From Clostridiales bacterium (GTDB lineage: Bacteria > Bacillota > Clostridia > Christensenellales > Borkfalkiaceae): a stretch of 33,706 nt of DNA. A program made the position numbers and the translations under genes. The stretch spans positions 1 to 33,706 of the forward strand of contig SVIJ01000016.1 of the NCBI GenBank assembly GCA_015069565.1, in the 5' to 3' direction. Positions within the stretch are counted from its first letter, which is position 1. The number at the start of each line of letters is the position of its first letter. This document shows, in pieces, positions 6,571 through 14,322 of the stretch. The notes under the pieces were generated by a model. That model was not told the DNA's origin. It worked only from the letters and a program-made list of their open reading frames with translations, and searched no databases.

Positions 6571-9500
6571 GTGGACGAAAGAGAGAATAACAATTTACCT
6601 GCGGAAGGGGGACAAGCAGGGCAAAAGAAACAAAAAACGGTGAGAGCGGATTCTATCCTGACCAAAGAGAGCATTTGCGCGGTATTCGCCCTGTTCTCGA
6701 TTCTCGCCTTTTTGGTTTTGGTGACCAAGGATTTAATGTTTGGTGAGCCAGGCGCGTATATCCACGCGTTGTTGCTCGGTGTGTTCGGCTATGCCGCATA
6801 TCCGCTTTCTTTGCTGGTAGCCTACAACTGTGTGATGGGTTTCTTGGGGAAAAGGCTGTTCAAAAAACGCGCGCCTGTCGTCACGTTGACGATTGCGTGT
6901 ATTTTGGGTTGCTTGGTTGCGCATACCGTGCAAACGTTTTATATTTGGTCTTGGGGAAACGACGGCTATTTGAATGCGTGCTTCCACGCAGGGGAAGCAT
7001 TCCCTGCTTCGACGGTTGCAGGCTGGCTTGGCGCGTTGCCCGTGTACTTGCTTTCTACGTTGACGACAAGCGTTGGCGCGTTGGTGATTTTTTCGGCGTT
7101 GACGGTGTTGCTTGTGTACATATTTGCAAGGCAGTGTATCGGTAAAGCAGGTAAAAAGTCGGGCAGTGCTGTTCCTATGCAAAGCGTTGGGCAAAATATC
7201 GGTCAAGGCGTTGGTCAAGGCGCGCCTGCAATGCCGAATCCCCAACAGTCAGGGGCATATGCTCCGATGCAGGAAGGACAAGGCTATGCCGCGCCGCAAC
7301 CGATCGCGGCTACGCAGACGCCGCAGGAGCCCGTTCCGCCGATGGAAGGATATCCGCAGGGTGCGGTTTCGGCACAGGGTATGAGCGGGGCAACCCCTGC
7401 AATGCCTTACGTCGTCCGTCAAACGCCTGGGTATACGATTCGTGACAACAATCAAGCGCAAGCGGAAGCATCGCCTGCTTCGGCGCAAGCTCCGCAAGCA
7501 GGGCAGCCGATGTCGCAACCGCAACCCCATTCGGATGGCGGAAGCTATTCGCCCTTTGGCGCTACAAGCCCGATGCAACAGCCGACTCGTCCGCTTACTC
7601 AAGCGGAAAGCCGTCAAATTTTGTACAGTGGAACGCCGCAACAAAATTATCAGGACAACCTGTTCTTCGACCAAAATGCGCGCGTGCATAGACGCACGAT
7701 TCCTGGCAGCGAACAACCGAGCGTAGCACCGCAAACGCCGACGCAACCATCGGGACAACCGCAATCACAAGCGCCACAGGCTGCGCCTACGACCTATTCT
7801 GAACAATATCAGCGCTCCGTGCAAGAAGGAACGCCCATTCGTCCGCAGAGAGTGGCGGGGGGTAGCGGCGAAGGCTTTGGACGTCGCGGCGGAAATCCCT
7901 ATGGGCTTGACGTACCTTCTACGCCTACGGATAGCGGGCGCAATGCAGGGATGGGCGCAAGAACGGAAACGCCGTTTACCGCTCGTCGCGCTGAGCCGAC
8001 GGATTTTGGAACGCCTACGGCAAGACCTTCCGCGTTTGGTTCGGAAGAACCGCCTGTTTCTCGCGCGGATAGAACGGGGGAAGGATTTGGAAGAAGAGTG
8101 CCTTCTGCGGACGCAACGCCGCCCGTAGAGCCTTCTACGCCTTCGCGCGTATCGCCGTTTACGCAACCTGAAACGCCTGCGGAGCATACCGAAGGCAGGG
8201 CTAGACGGCATGAATATATGGATACCTTCTCGCTTGAAAATCCCCGAATTTTCGGGGCGACGGGCAATCGCGGTGAAAGCGGTGGTGAAGAAGACGTTAA
8301 GCCTGTCGATCGTTCGGCGGTATTTGACGAAGAGCCGCCTGTTCCGCAAACGCCTGCTGAAAGCAAGCGTGATGATTTGTATGCTTTACGTTCTTACGAC
8401 GAAGAGCCGAAGGCGGCGGATGCAGCGCCTGTTGCGCCTACGCGTAGCGAAGCGAAGGAAGAGCCGCAGGTTTCTTCAAGAACGGAACGTTATTCGCGTA
8501 TGAGCGCGCAGCCTACTGCGCCTACGCAACCTACTGCGCCTGTGCAGCCCGTTGCGCCCGTACAGCCCGTTGCGCCCGTACAGCCTGTACAACCTGCGCC
8601 GATTGTGGAAGAAAAGAAGGAAGAGCCTGTACAGCCGCCGAAGCCCCGTATTCACAAGCCGTACGTTCGCGTGCCTTTGCATTACTTTAATTGCAGTGAC
8701 AACGTACCTGATTCGGACGCGGCGGAAGTCGAATCTATCAAGGCGAGCATTGTGCAGACCTTGGAAGATTATAACGTATCGGGATGTTCGATTGCGTCCG
8801 TGACCTTTGGTCCTACCGTCACGAGATACAACGTTATCCTGCCGCGCGGGATTTCCCCTAGAAAGGTTGTTTCCTTGGAACAGGAAATTGCAATGGGGCT
8901 TTGCCGCGAAGGGGTGAACGTATACTTGAACGTCGAAGACGGCGCGGTCAGTATCGAAGTTCCCAACCGCAAGCGTCAAACGGTGGAGCTTGGCTGTATG
9001 TTTATCGACGACGAATACACCAAGGCGAAGCCGACTTCGCTTGTGTTTGCAATGGGTAAGGATATTGCCAACCGCAAGGTATACGGCGACGTATGCAAGA
9101 TGACTCACCTTTTGGTGGCAGGCTCGTCGGGCTCGGGTAAATCGGTGTTCTTGGGCTGTTTGATTATCAGCTTGATTACAAAGTATTCCCCCGATGAAAT
9201 GCGCTTGATTTTGATCGACCCGAAGAAAACGGAATTTGTTATTTATAACAACTTGCCGCATTTGATGGTCAATGAGATTATCACCGACACCAAGAAGGCG
9301 GTACAAAGCTTGTCTTGGGCGATTGGGGAAATGGAGCGCAGATATACCCTTCTTGAAAAAATGAGCTTGTCGGGCACGTACGTTGTAAACATTGACGAAT
9401 ACAATGCAAACGTTGGCCCTGGTGAAGAAAAGCTGCCTAAAATCGTAATCATCGTTGACGAGCTTGCCGACTTGATGCTGAACGCGAAGAAGGACATGGA

Positions 9501-10119
9501 AGATAAAATTCAAAGCCTTACGCAAAAAGCGAGAGCGGCAGGGATCCATTTGATTTTGGCAACCCAGCGTCCTTCGACGGACGTTATCACGGGCGTTATC
9601 AAGAGCAACCTGCCTACGCGTATTGCCTTTACGGTGGCAACGGACGTAGACTCCCGTGTTATTCTTGACCAAACGGGCGCGCAAAAGCTGCTCGGCAAAG
9701 GGGATATGATCTATACCGCATCGGGCATCAATACGCCTGTGCGTGTGCAAAGCCCGTACATTTCGTCGGCGGATTCGCAAAAGGTCGTGCAGTTTATCAA
9801 AGAGAACAACGAAGCCTTCTTCGACGAATCGGCAACGAGCTTTATCAATAGCGCGCGCGGTGGCGGCGTTGGCGATGGCTCGGACGGGAACGGCTTGGAC
9901 GTAGAACAGGTGTATTTGGATGCGTTAAAGCTGGTTATTCAAACGCAAACGGCGTCTATTTCGATGGTGCAAAGAAAATGCTCCGTCGGCTTCAATAAGG
10001 CGGGGAAGATCATCGAATGGATGGAGCAGATGGAGTTCATCTCTCCCTACGAAGGCGCAAAGGCAAGAACGGTCTACATCACGCAAGAAAAGTTTGTAGA
10101 GCTGTTCGGACAATGGTAA
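6571..10119 (+). CDS. ftsK: DNA translocase FtsK/SpoIIIE with very long linker
   Basis: FtsK/SpoIIIE pumps chromosomal DNA through the closing septum. The GTG start at 6571 is chosen because GGAGG (6559-6563) lies seven bases upstream and just downstream of a good promoter; longer in-frame reading runs back into murC. The protein is 1182 residues, against about 750-900 in many Bacillota. Four or five membrane helices lie between about residues 33 and 187. A low-complexity Pro/Gln/Ala/Thr/Arg-rich linker follows from about 195 to 690. The motor has Walker A GSSGSGKS at 851-858 and Walker B IVIIVDE at about 958-964. The last roughly 65 residues are the winged-helix gamma domain (SISMVQRKCSVGFNKAGKIIEWME), which reads KOPS/SRS DNA sequences in the family. 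Whether it serves vegetative division, sporulation or both cannot be told here. Confidence 0.95.
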   Translation: MDERENNNLPAEGGQAGQKKQKTVRADSILTKESICAVFALFSILAFLVLVTKDLMFGEPGAYIHALLLGVFGYAAYPLSLLVAYNCVMGFLGKRLFKKRAPVVTLTIACILGCLVAHTVQTFYIWSWGNDGYLNACFHAGEAFPASTVAGWLGALPVYLLSTLTTSVGALVIFSALTVLLVYIFARQCIGKAGKKSGSAVPMQSVGQNIGQGVGQGAPAMPNPQQSGAYAPMQEGQGYAAPQPIAATQTPQEPVPPMEGYPQGAVSAQGMSGATPAMPYVVRQTPGYTIRDNNQAQAEASPASAQAPQAGQPMSQPQPHSDGGSYSPFGATSPMQQPTRPLTQAESRQILYSGTPQQNYQDNLFFDQNARVHRRTIPGSEQPSVAPQTPTQPSGQPQSQAPQAAPTTYSEQYQRSVQEGTPIRPQRVAGGSGEGFGRRGGNPYGLDVPSTPTDSGRNAGMGARTETPFTARRAEPTDFGTPTARPSAFGSEEPPVSRADRTGEGFGRRVPSADATPPVEPSTPSRVSPFTQPETPAEHTEGRARRHEYMDTFSLENPRIFGATGNRGESGGEEDVKPVDRSAVFDEEPPVPQTPAESKRDDLYALRSYDEEPKAADAAPVAPTRSEAKEEPQVSSRTERYSRMSAQPTAPTQPTAPVQPVAPVQPVAPVQPVQPAPIVEEKKEEPVQPPKPRIHKPYVRVPLHYFNCSDNVPDSDAAEVESIKASIVQTLEDYNVSGCSIASVTFGPTVTRYNVILPRGISPRKVVSLEQEIAMGLCREGVNVYLNVEDGAVSIEVPNRKRQTVELGCMFIDDEYTKAKPTSLVFAMGKDIANRKVYGDVCKMTHLLVAGSSGSGKSVFLGCLIISLITKYSPDEMRLILIDPKKTEFVIYNNLPHLMVNEIITDTKKAVQSLSWAIGEMERRYTLLEKMSLSGTYVVNIDEYNANVGPGEEKLPKIVIIVDELADLMLNAKKDMEDKIQSLTQKARAAGIHLILATQRPSTDVITGVIKSNLPTRIAFTVATDVDSRVILDQTGAQKLLGKGDMIYTASGINTPVRVQSPYISSADSQKVVQFIKENNEAFFDESATSFINSARGGGVGDGSDGNGLDVEQVYLDALKLVIQTQTASISMVQRKCSVGFNKAGKIIEWMEQMEFISPYEGAKARTVYITQEKFVELFGQW
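8512..8583 (+). repeat. 18-bp tandem repeat encoding P-[TV]-A-P-[TV]-Q in the FtsK linker
   Basis: Four consecutive 18-base units encode PTAPTQ, PTAPVQ, PVAPVQ and PVAPVQ, followed by a partial unit. The last two units are nearly identical in DNA, consistent with recent slippage or duplication inside a disordered linker. Confidence 0.85.
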
Positions 10120-10127
10120 AATAAACG

Positions 10128-10166
10128 GACAGGCTCTTAGTTTGACTTTCGTCAGGCGAGTCTGTC
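10128..10166 (+). other. Hairpin in the ftsK-rimO gap
   Basis: GACAGGCTC (10128-10136) pairs with GAGTCTGTC (10158-10166) with one G-T wobble. An inner hairpin TGAC-TTTC-GTCA (10143-10154) fills the loop. There is no T-run after it, so it is not an ordinary terminator; it may end ftsK mRNA decay or form part of the rimO leader. Confidence 0.6.
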
Positions 10167-10177
10167 GGCTTGGCGAC

Positions 10178-10203
10178 GGCAGGGGAACGAGCGTTCTCTT
10201 GCC
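10178..10203 (+). other. 11-bp hairpin in the rimO leader
   Basis: GGCAGGGGAAC (10178-10188) pairs with GTTCTCTTGCC (10193-10203), two of the eleven pairs being G-T, around the tetraloop GAGC. It ends 20 bases before the rimO ATG and lies just upstream of its ribosome site. The stem contains the LexA-like palindrome listed separately. Confidence 0.6.
10185..10196. promoter_or_regulatory. Candidate LexA/DinR (SOS) box ahead of rimO-pgsA-cinA-recA-nadE
   Basis: GAACGAGCGTTC matches the core GAAC-RNRY-GTTY of the SOS box described for Bacillus subtilis LexA (DinR); only the outermost flanking C and G of that consensus are absent. It lies upstream of the operon that contains recA, where an SOS site would make sense. 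However, I find no clear sigma-A promoter around it (TTGACT at 10142-10147 lacks a -10), and the same bases form an RNA hairpin. Confidence 0.35.
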
Positions 10204-10223
10204 TTTGCTACGAAGGAAGAAGT

Positions 10224-11573
10224 ATGTTAGAAGGAAAAATTTTCGGCGTAATATCGCTCGGTTGCGATAAAAACCGCGTCGATACGGAAAAGATGCTCGC
10301 GATGATCAAGGGAAAGGGCTACCGATTGACGGATGATCCGTCTCAGGCGCACATTCTCATTATCAACACCTGCGGTTTTTTGCAGTCGGCGCGAGAAGAA
10401 GCGATTGAAACGGTTTTGGAATTTGCCGAATATAAGCAGGGAAAACTGGAAAAAATCGTAGTGACGGGTTGCTTGCCGCAAAAGTTCATCGGCGAGCTGT
10501 TCGAGCCGCTTTTGGAAGCGGACGTCTTTTTGGGAATTTGCGATTATGAAAAGCTTTTCGAGGCTTTGGATCAATCGTATGCGACGAGTGAAAGACAAAA
10601 CTACGTGGGGACAGGCAAAGAGATTTTTCGCGTGGATAGAGTGCAAACCACCGAGCCGCATTTTGCCTATTTGAAAATCGCGGACGGGTGCTATAATCAT
10701 TGTACCTATTGTTTGATTCCAAAAATCCGCGGCAAGTATCGTTCCTATCCCATGGAAAAGCTGGTGGAAGAAGCCAAGGAGCTTGGCGAGCTTTCCGAGC
10801 TGATTGTGGTGGCGCAGGATACGACGCGCTATGGGGAAGACCTGTACGGCGAAAACCGTTTCGTCGAGCTTTTGCAAAAGCTTTCCGCGCTGGAAAACAT
10901 AGAAAAAATACGCTTGCTGTATTGCTATCCCGACGTTATAACGGACGCGCTCATCGACGAGATTGCGAAAAACGATAAGATTGTCAAGTACATGGATATT
11001 CCCTTGCAACATTCGGAAAATCGAGTTCTCAAACTCATGAACCGAAAGGGGAAGAGAGAAGAGTATTTGGCGTTGTTTGCCCGCTTGCGGGAGCGTATTC
11101 CTGGGATTGCGATTCGTTCAACCTTTATATCGGGCTTTCCTACGGAAACGGAAGAAGAATTTGAAGGGATGCTGGATTTTATCCAGCAGGCAAAGCTCAT
11201 CAACTGCGGATTTTTTGCCTATTCGCGAGAGCCTGGTACGGGCGCATACCGCTTGAAGGGGCAAGTCCACCATAAAACGAAGGCTCGCCGCGTAAAAGCC
11301 TTGTACGAAACCCAGTGTGCGATTTCCAAAGAATTGTTGGCGTCGTTTGTTGGCAAGAAAATAGAAGTGCTTTGCGACGGCATTGATTACGAAAAAAGCT
11401 GCTTTGTCGGCAGGGCGTATTTCAACGCCCCTGATATTGACGGAAAGGTGTATTTCCGTTCGATGGATGCAATGCAGGGTAAGCGCTATGAAGTTTTGAT
11501 TGATAGCGCGGAAGAATACGATTTATACGGATGTACGGAGGATTATTTAGATGAAACTGAATCTGCCCACTAA
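10224..11573 (+). CDS. rimO: Ribosomal protein S12 methylthiotransferase RimO
   Basis: RimO is a radical-SAM enzyme that methylthiolates an aspartate of ribosomal protein S12. ATG 10224 is preferred over the upstream in-frame ATG 10170, which lies in the hairpin region; AAGGAAG at 10213-10219 is the ribosome site. The protein is 449 residues. The N-terminal UPF0004 domain supplies cluster cysteines Cys14 (SLGCDKNRVD, a RimO-type signature), Cys50 (NTCGF) and Cys83. The radical-SAM CxxxCxxC is Cys156, Cys160 and Cys163 (GCYNHCTYC). A C-terminal TRAM-like domain follows. MiaB, the paralogue acting on tRNA, is elsewhere in this window and differs in these signatures. The gene overlaps pgsA by 23 bases. 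Confidence 0.95.
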   Translation: MLEGKIFGVISLGCDKNRVDTEKMLAMIKGKGYRLTDDPSQAHILIINTCGFLQSAREEAIETVLEFAEYKQGKLEKIVVTGCLPQKFIGELFEPLLEADVFLGICDYEKLFEALDQSYATSERQNYVGTGKEIFRVDRVQTTEPHFAYLKIADGCYNHCTYCLIPKIRGKYRSYPMEKLVEEAKELGELSELIVVAQDTTRYGEDLYGENRFVELLQKLSALENIEKIRLLYCYPDVITDALIDEIAKNDKIVKYMDIPLQHSENRVLKLMNRKGKREEYLALFARLRERIPGIAIRSTFISGFPTETEEEFEGMLDFIQQAKLINCGFFAYSREPGTGAYRLKGQVHHKTKARRVKALYETQCAISKELLASFVGKKIEVLCDGIDYEKSCFVGRAYFNAPDIDGKVYFRSMDAMQGKRYEVLIDSAEEYDLYGCTEDYLDETESAH

Positions 11574-12162
11574 GATTACGCTGGTGCGTATCTTTATGAT
11601 TCCTGCTTTTGTGGCGGTGTTTTTCATCAGCGCGTTGGGCGCTTGGCGGTTTTTGATTGCGGCAATCATCTTTGCTTTGGCGGCGGCAACGGATGCCTTG
11701 GACGGGCATATTGCCCGTTCGCGCGGCCTGGTCACCAACCTTGGCAAGTTTTTAGACCCGATTGCGGATAAAGTGCTCGTTTCGACGGCAATGATTTTGC
11801 TCATTGCGGCAAAGGAAGATTTGTTCGGCACGTTCGGTGCGCTTGCAAACGGTATGTATATCGCGGTGGCGGTATGTATTTGCGTAATCATGGCAAGAGA
11901 GCTCATCATCAGCGCTTTCCGCCAGATTGCGGCTACGTCGGGGATTGTAATGGCGGCGGACAAGCTGGGCAAAATTAAGACGGTTTTTCAAGACGTAAGC
12001 ATCGTTGCCTTTTTGGTAGGCGCGGCGTTTGCGGCGAACACCTTTGGCAGCGTGGCTCTTTGGGTAGCGGTGGCGCTCTTTGCGCTTGCTACCGTTCTCA
12101 CCGTTTGGTCGGGGATTTCTTACGTCGTCAACAATAAACAGGTTTTGAAGGATAGCGATTAA
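11551..12162 (+). CDS. pgsA: CDP-diacylglycerol--glycerol-3-phosphate 3-phosphatidyltransferase PgsA
   Basis: PgsA makes phosphatidylglycerol phosphate from CDP-diacylglycerol and glycerol 3-phosphate, the committed step to anionic phospholipids, in the cytoplasmic membrane. The CDP-alcohol phosphotransferase signature D-x2-DG-x2-AR-x8-G-x3-D-x3-D is complete: Asp48, Asp51-Gly52, Ala55-Arg56, Gly65, Asp69 and Asp73. About five or six hydrophobic helices surround it in a 203-residue protein, slightly long but normal. GGAGG at 11537-11541 lies nine bases before ATG 11551, within the end of rimO, so the two are translationally coupled. Order rimO-pgsA-cinA-recA is a known Bacillota arrangement and supports PgsA over other CDP-alcohol transferases. 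Confidence 0.93.
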   Translation: MKLNLPTKITLVRIFMIPAFVAVFFISALGAWRFLIAAIIFALAAATDALDGHIARSRGLVTNLGKFLDPIADKVLVSTAMILLIAAKEDLFGTFGALANGMYIAVAVCICVIMARELIISAFRQIAATSGIVMAADKLGKIKTVFQDVSIVAFLVGAAFAANTFGSVALWVAVALFALATVLTVWSGISYVVNNKQVLKDSD

Positions 12163-12165
12163 ACA

Positions 12166-13251
12166 ATGAGAAACGCTTGCTTGATAATTACGGATAAAAG
12201 CAGTTTTCTCGATCTTTCCACCTTTGGCGCGTTTTGCGCGTTTGAGCGTTCTGGCTACGATTTTTCCGAAATACGCCTGCTTCGCTTTGACGCCGACGTT
12301 ATTAAGACGGCAATCAAGGACTGCAAAAAACACGCGGATACGATTGTTGTTCTTGCGGATGGGTTCGTCTTCGACTTGGTAAAAACGGTGGAATTTGCCT
12401 ACGGAAAAACACTCCTGCAAAACGCGGATAGCGGCGCTGGGGTGATCGACGACGGCGAAAAAACGCTGTTTTTGATGCCTGCGCAGGATGAAAATTACGT
12501 TAAAGACACTTGCGTACCGTTATTGGTACATAAAATAGGGTATCGTATAGGTAGCATCGTGATGCGGTGCGTTGGCGCGGACGGAGCGAAAATGCAGGAT
12601 TTGCTCGCAAAAGTAGAAAATATGGGCGTAGGTCGCGTCAAGGTTTACAACGAATCAAAGTACGGCGAAGACGTCGTTCGGATTTTCTACGATGAAAATA
12701 CGCCGCGTATGCTGACGGACGATATTTTGCGGTTTTTAGCGGATGCGCTCAAAGACAACGTGTACGCGCTCGATGATACGCCGCTTGAAAAACAGCTTGT
12801 GGATTTGTTGCGCTTGCGCAGGAAAAAGATTGCTGTGGCGGAATCGTTCACAGGCGGCGGGCTTGCTAAAAAAATCGTATCCGTTTCAGGGGCGAGCGAC
12901 GTCTATTACGAGGGCTTGAATACATACGCGGAAGGTGCGAAGATGGAAAGGCTCGGCGTGACGGAATATACCTTGCGTTCGCAGGGCGCGGTCAGCGAGC
13001 AAACGGCGTATGAAATGGCGGCAGGACTCTTATCCCAAGGGCATTGCGACGTTGCGATTGCCACAACGGGCTTGTCGGGGCCGAAGGGGGATAGCTTTGG
13101 CCAGCCTGTGGGAACTTGCTGTATTGCGGTCGGGGTTGACCAAAACGTTTACGTCTATCGCTACCTGTTGCAGGGGGATAGAAAAGAAATATCGGAAACT
13201 GCCATTCGTTATGCGCTCTTTTTGGCGTGTAAGCAGTTGAAAAATATGTAA
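12166..13251 (+). CDS. cinA: CinA family protein with degenerate N-terminal domain
   Basis: The C-terminal part (about residues 205-361) is a PncC/CinA domain, an NMN deamidase fold used in pyridine nucleotide recycling, with AVAESFTGGGLA, the SGASDVYYEGLNTY segment, GAVSEQTAYEMA and TTGLSGPKGD. The first roughly 200 residues occupy the place of the molybdopterin-binding/ADP-ribose pyrophosphatase domain of full CinA. They lack its hallmarks: no GDELL-G motif at the start and no TGGLGPTxDD loop. The protein is 361 residues, shorter than typical CinA (about 410-420). It begins three bases after pgsA and precedes recA, the conserved cinA position. The N-terminal half may be a structural remnant or may have a different function. 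Confidence 0.85.
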   Translation: MRNACLIITDKSSFLDLSTFGAFCAFERSGYDFSEIRLLRFDADVIKTAIKDCKKHADTIVVLADGFVFDLVKTVEFAYGKTLLQNADSGAGVIDDGEKTLFLMPAQDENYVKDTCVPLLVHKIGYRIGSIVMRCVGADGAKMQDLLAKVENMGVGRVKVYNESKYGEDVVRIFYDENTPRMLTDDILRFLADALKDNVYALDDTPLEKQLVDLLRLRRKKIAVAESFTGGGLAKKIVSVSGASDVYYEGLNTYAEGAKMERLGVTEYTLRSQGAVSEQTAYEMAAGLLSQGHCDVAIATTGLSGPKGDSFGQPVGTCCIAVGVDQNVYVYRYLLQGDRKEISETAIRYALFLACKQLKNM

Positions 13252-13275
13252 AAAATTATTAGGAGATAGATAAAA

Positions 13276-14307
13276 ATGGCTACTGAAAAGAACAATGAAA
13301 AAATGAAAGTGTTAGACGCCGTGCTTTTGCAAATCGAAAAGCAGTATGGTAAGGGCTCGATTATGCGCCTTGGCGACGAAGCGGGCAACGTCGAAATCGA
13401 CGTTATCCCTACGGGATGCCTTTCCTTGGATATCGCTTTGGGAATCGGCGGTTTGCCCCGTGGTAGAATCATCGAAATCTACGGTCCCGAATCTTCGGGT
13501 AAGACGACGGTTGCGTTGCACGCGATTGCGGAAGCGCAAAAGATGGGGGGCGTGGCTGCATTCATCGACGCAGAACACGCGCTTGACCCTGTGTATGCAA
13601 AGAAGCTTGGCGTAAAGCTGGACGATTTGTACGTTTCGCAACCCGATACGGGCGAACAGGCGCTCGACATTTGCGACGCGCTCGTTAGAAGCTCGGCGGT
13701 GGATATCATCGTTATCGACTCGGTTGCGGCGCTCACGCCGAAAGCGGAAATCGAAGGGGATATGGGGGATTCGCACGTAGGCTTGCAGGCAAGATTGATG
13801 TCGCAGGCGCTTCGTAAATTGACGGGTATTGTCAATAAGTCCAACACCTGCGTAATTTTTATCAACCAGCTTCGTGAAAAGGTGGGCGTTATGTTCGGCA
13901 ACCCTGAAACGACGACGGGCGGTAAAGCGCTTAAATTCTACGCAAGTATGCGTTTGGATATCCGTAAGACGGACACCTTGAAGGACGCTGACGGCGCGGT
14001 GGGGAATCGCGTTAAGGCGAAGATTGTAAAGAACAAGCTTGCGCCCCCGTTCAGACAGGCTGAGTTTGACATCGTATTCGGCGAAGGTATCTCGCAGGAA
14101 GGCTGCATGATTGACCTTGGCGTGCAGTTCGACGTAATCGGCAAGAGCGGCGCTTGGTTCTCTTACAACGGTGAAAAGGTTGCGCAGGGTAGAGAAAAAA
14201 TGCGTATTTATTTGAAGGAAAACCCCGAAGTGGCAAAGGAAATCGAAGGAAAGATCCGCGCCGCGGCGAAGGGGATTATTATCGAAGAAGGGGAAGACGA
14301 AGAATAA
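13276..14307 (+). CDS. recA: Recombinase RecA
   Basis: RecA forms ATP-dependent filaments on single-stranded DNA, drives strand exchange and triggers LexA self-cleavage. The 343-residue length is standard. Walker A is GPESSGKT at residues 70-77. VIDSVAAL (Walker B), the [21 protein letters not shown] region around loop L2, and the C-terminal domain ending in an acidic EEGEDEE tail are all present. AGGAG lies about ten bases before ATG 13276. It is 24 bases after cinA. No SOS box or clear promoter is visible immediately upstream, so it is probably read with rimO-pgsA-cinA; nadE follows at 15 bases. Confidence 0.99.
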   Translation: MATEKNNEKMKVLDAVLLQIEKQYGKGSIMRLGDEAGNVEIDVIPTGCLSLDIALGIGGLPRGRIIEIYGPESSGKTTVALHAIAEAQKMGGVAAFIDAEHALDPVYAKKLGVKLDDLYVSQPDTGEQALDICDALVRSSAVDIIVIDSVAALTPKAEIEGDMGDSHVGLQARLMSQALRKLTGIVNKSNTCVIFINQLREKVGVMFGNPETTTGGKALKFYASMRLDIRKTDTLKDADGAVGNRVKAKIVKNKLAPPFRQAEFDIVFGEGISQEGCMIDLGVQFDVIGKSGAWFSYNGEKVAQGREKMRIYLKENPEVAKEIEGKIRAAAKGIIIEEGEDEE

Positions 14308-14322
14308 TCGTCGGTCGGGTTT

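Noticed and set aside
8512-8583. CRISPR-like or mobile repeat
   Set aside because: The 18-base units are contiguous, in frame and encode a Pro-rich linker; there are no spacers.
8476-9780. Minus-strand frame (about 434 codons) opposite the FtsK motor
   Set aside because: Antisense shadow caused by codon bias; composition is Arg/His/Asn-rich and not protein-like.
13236-13275. SOS box or promoter directly upstream of recA
   Set aside because: No GAAC-N4-GTTC element and no convincing -35/-10 pair; only a ribosome site is visible.
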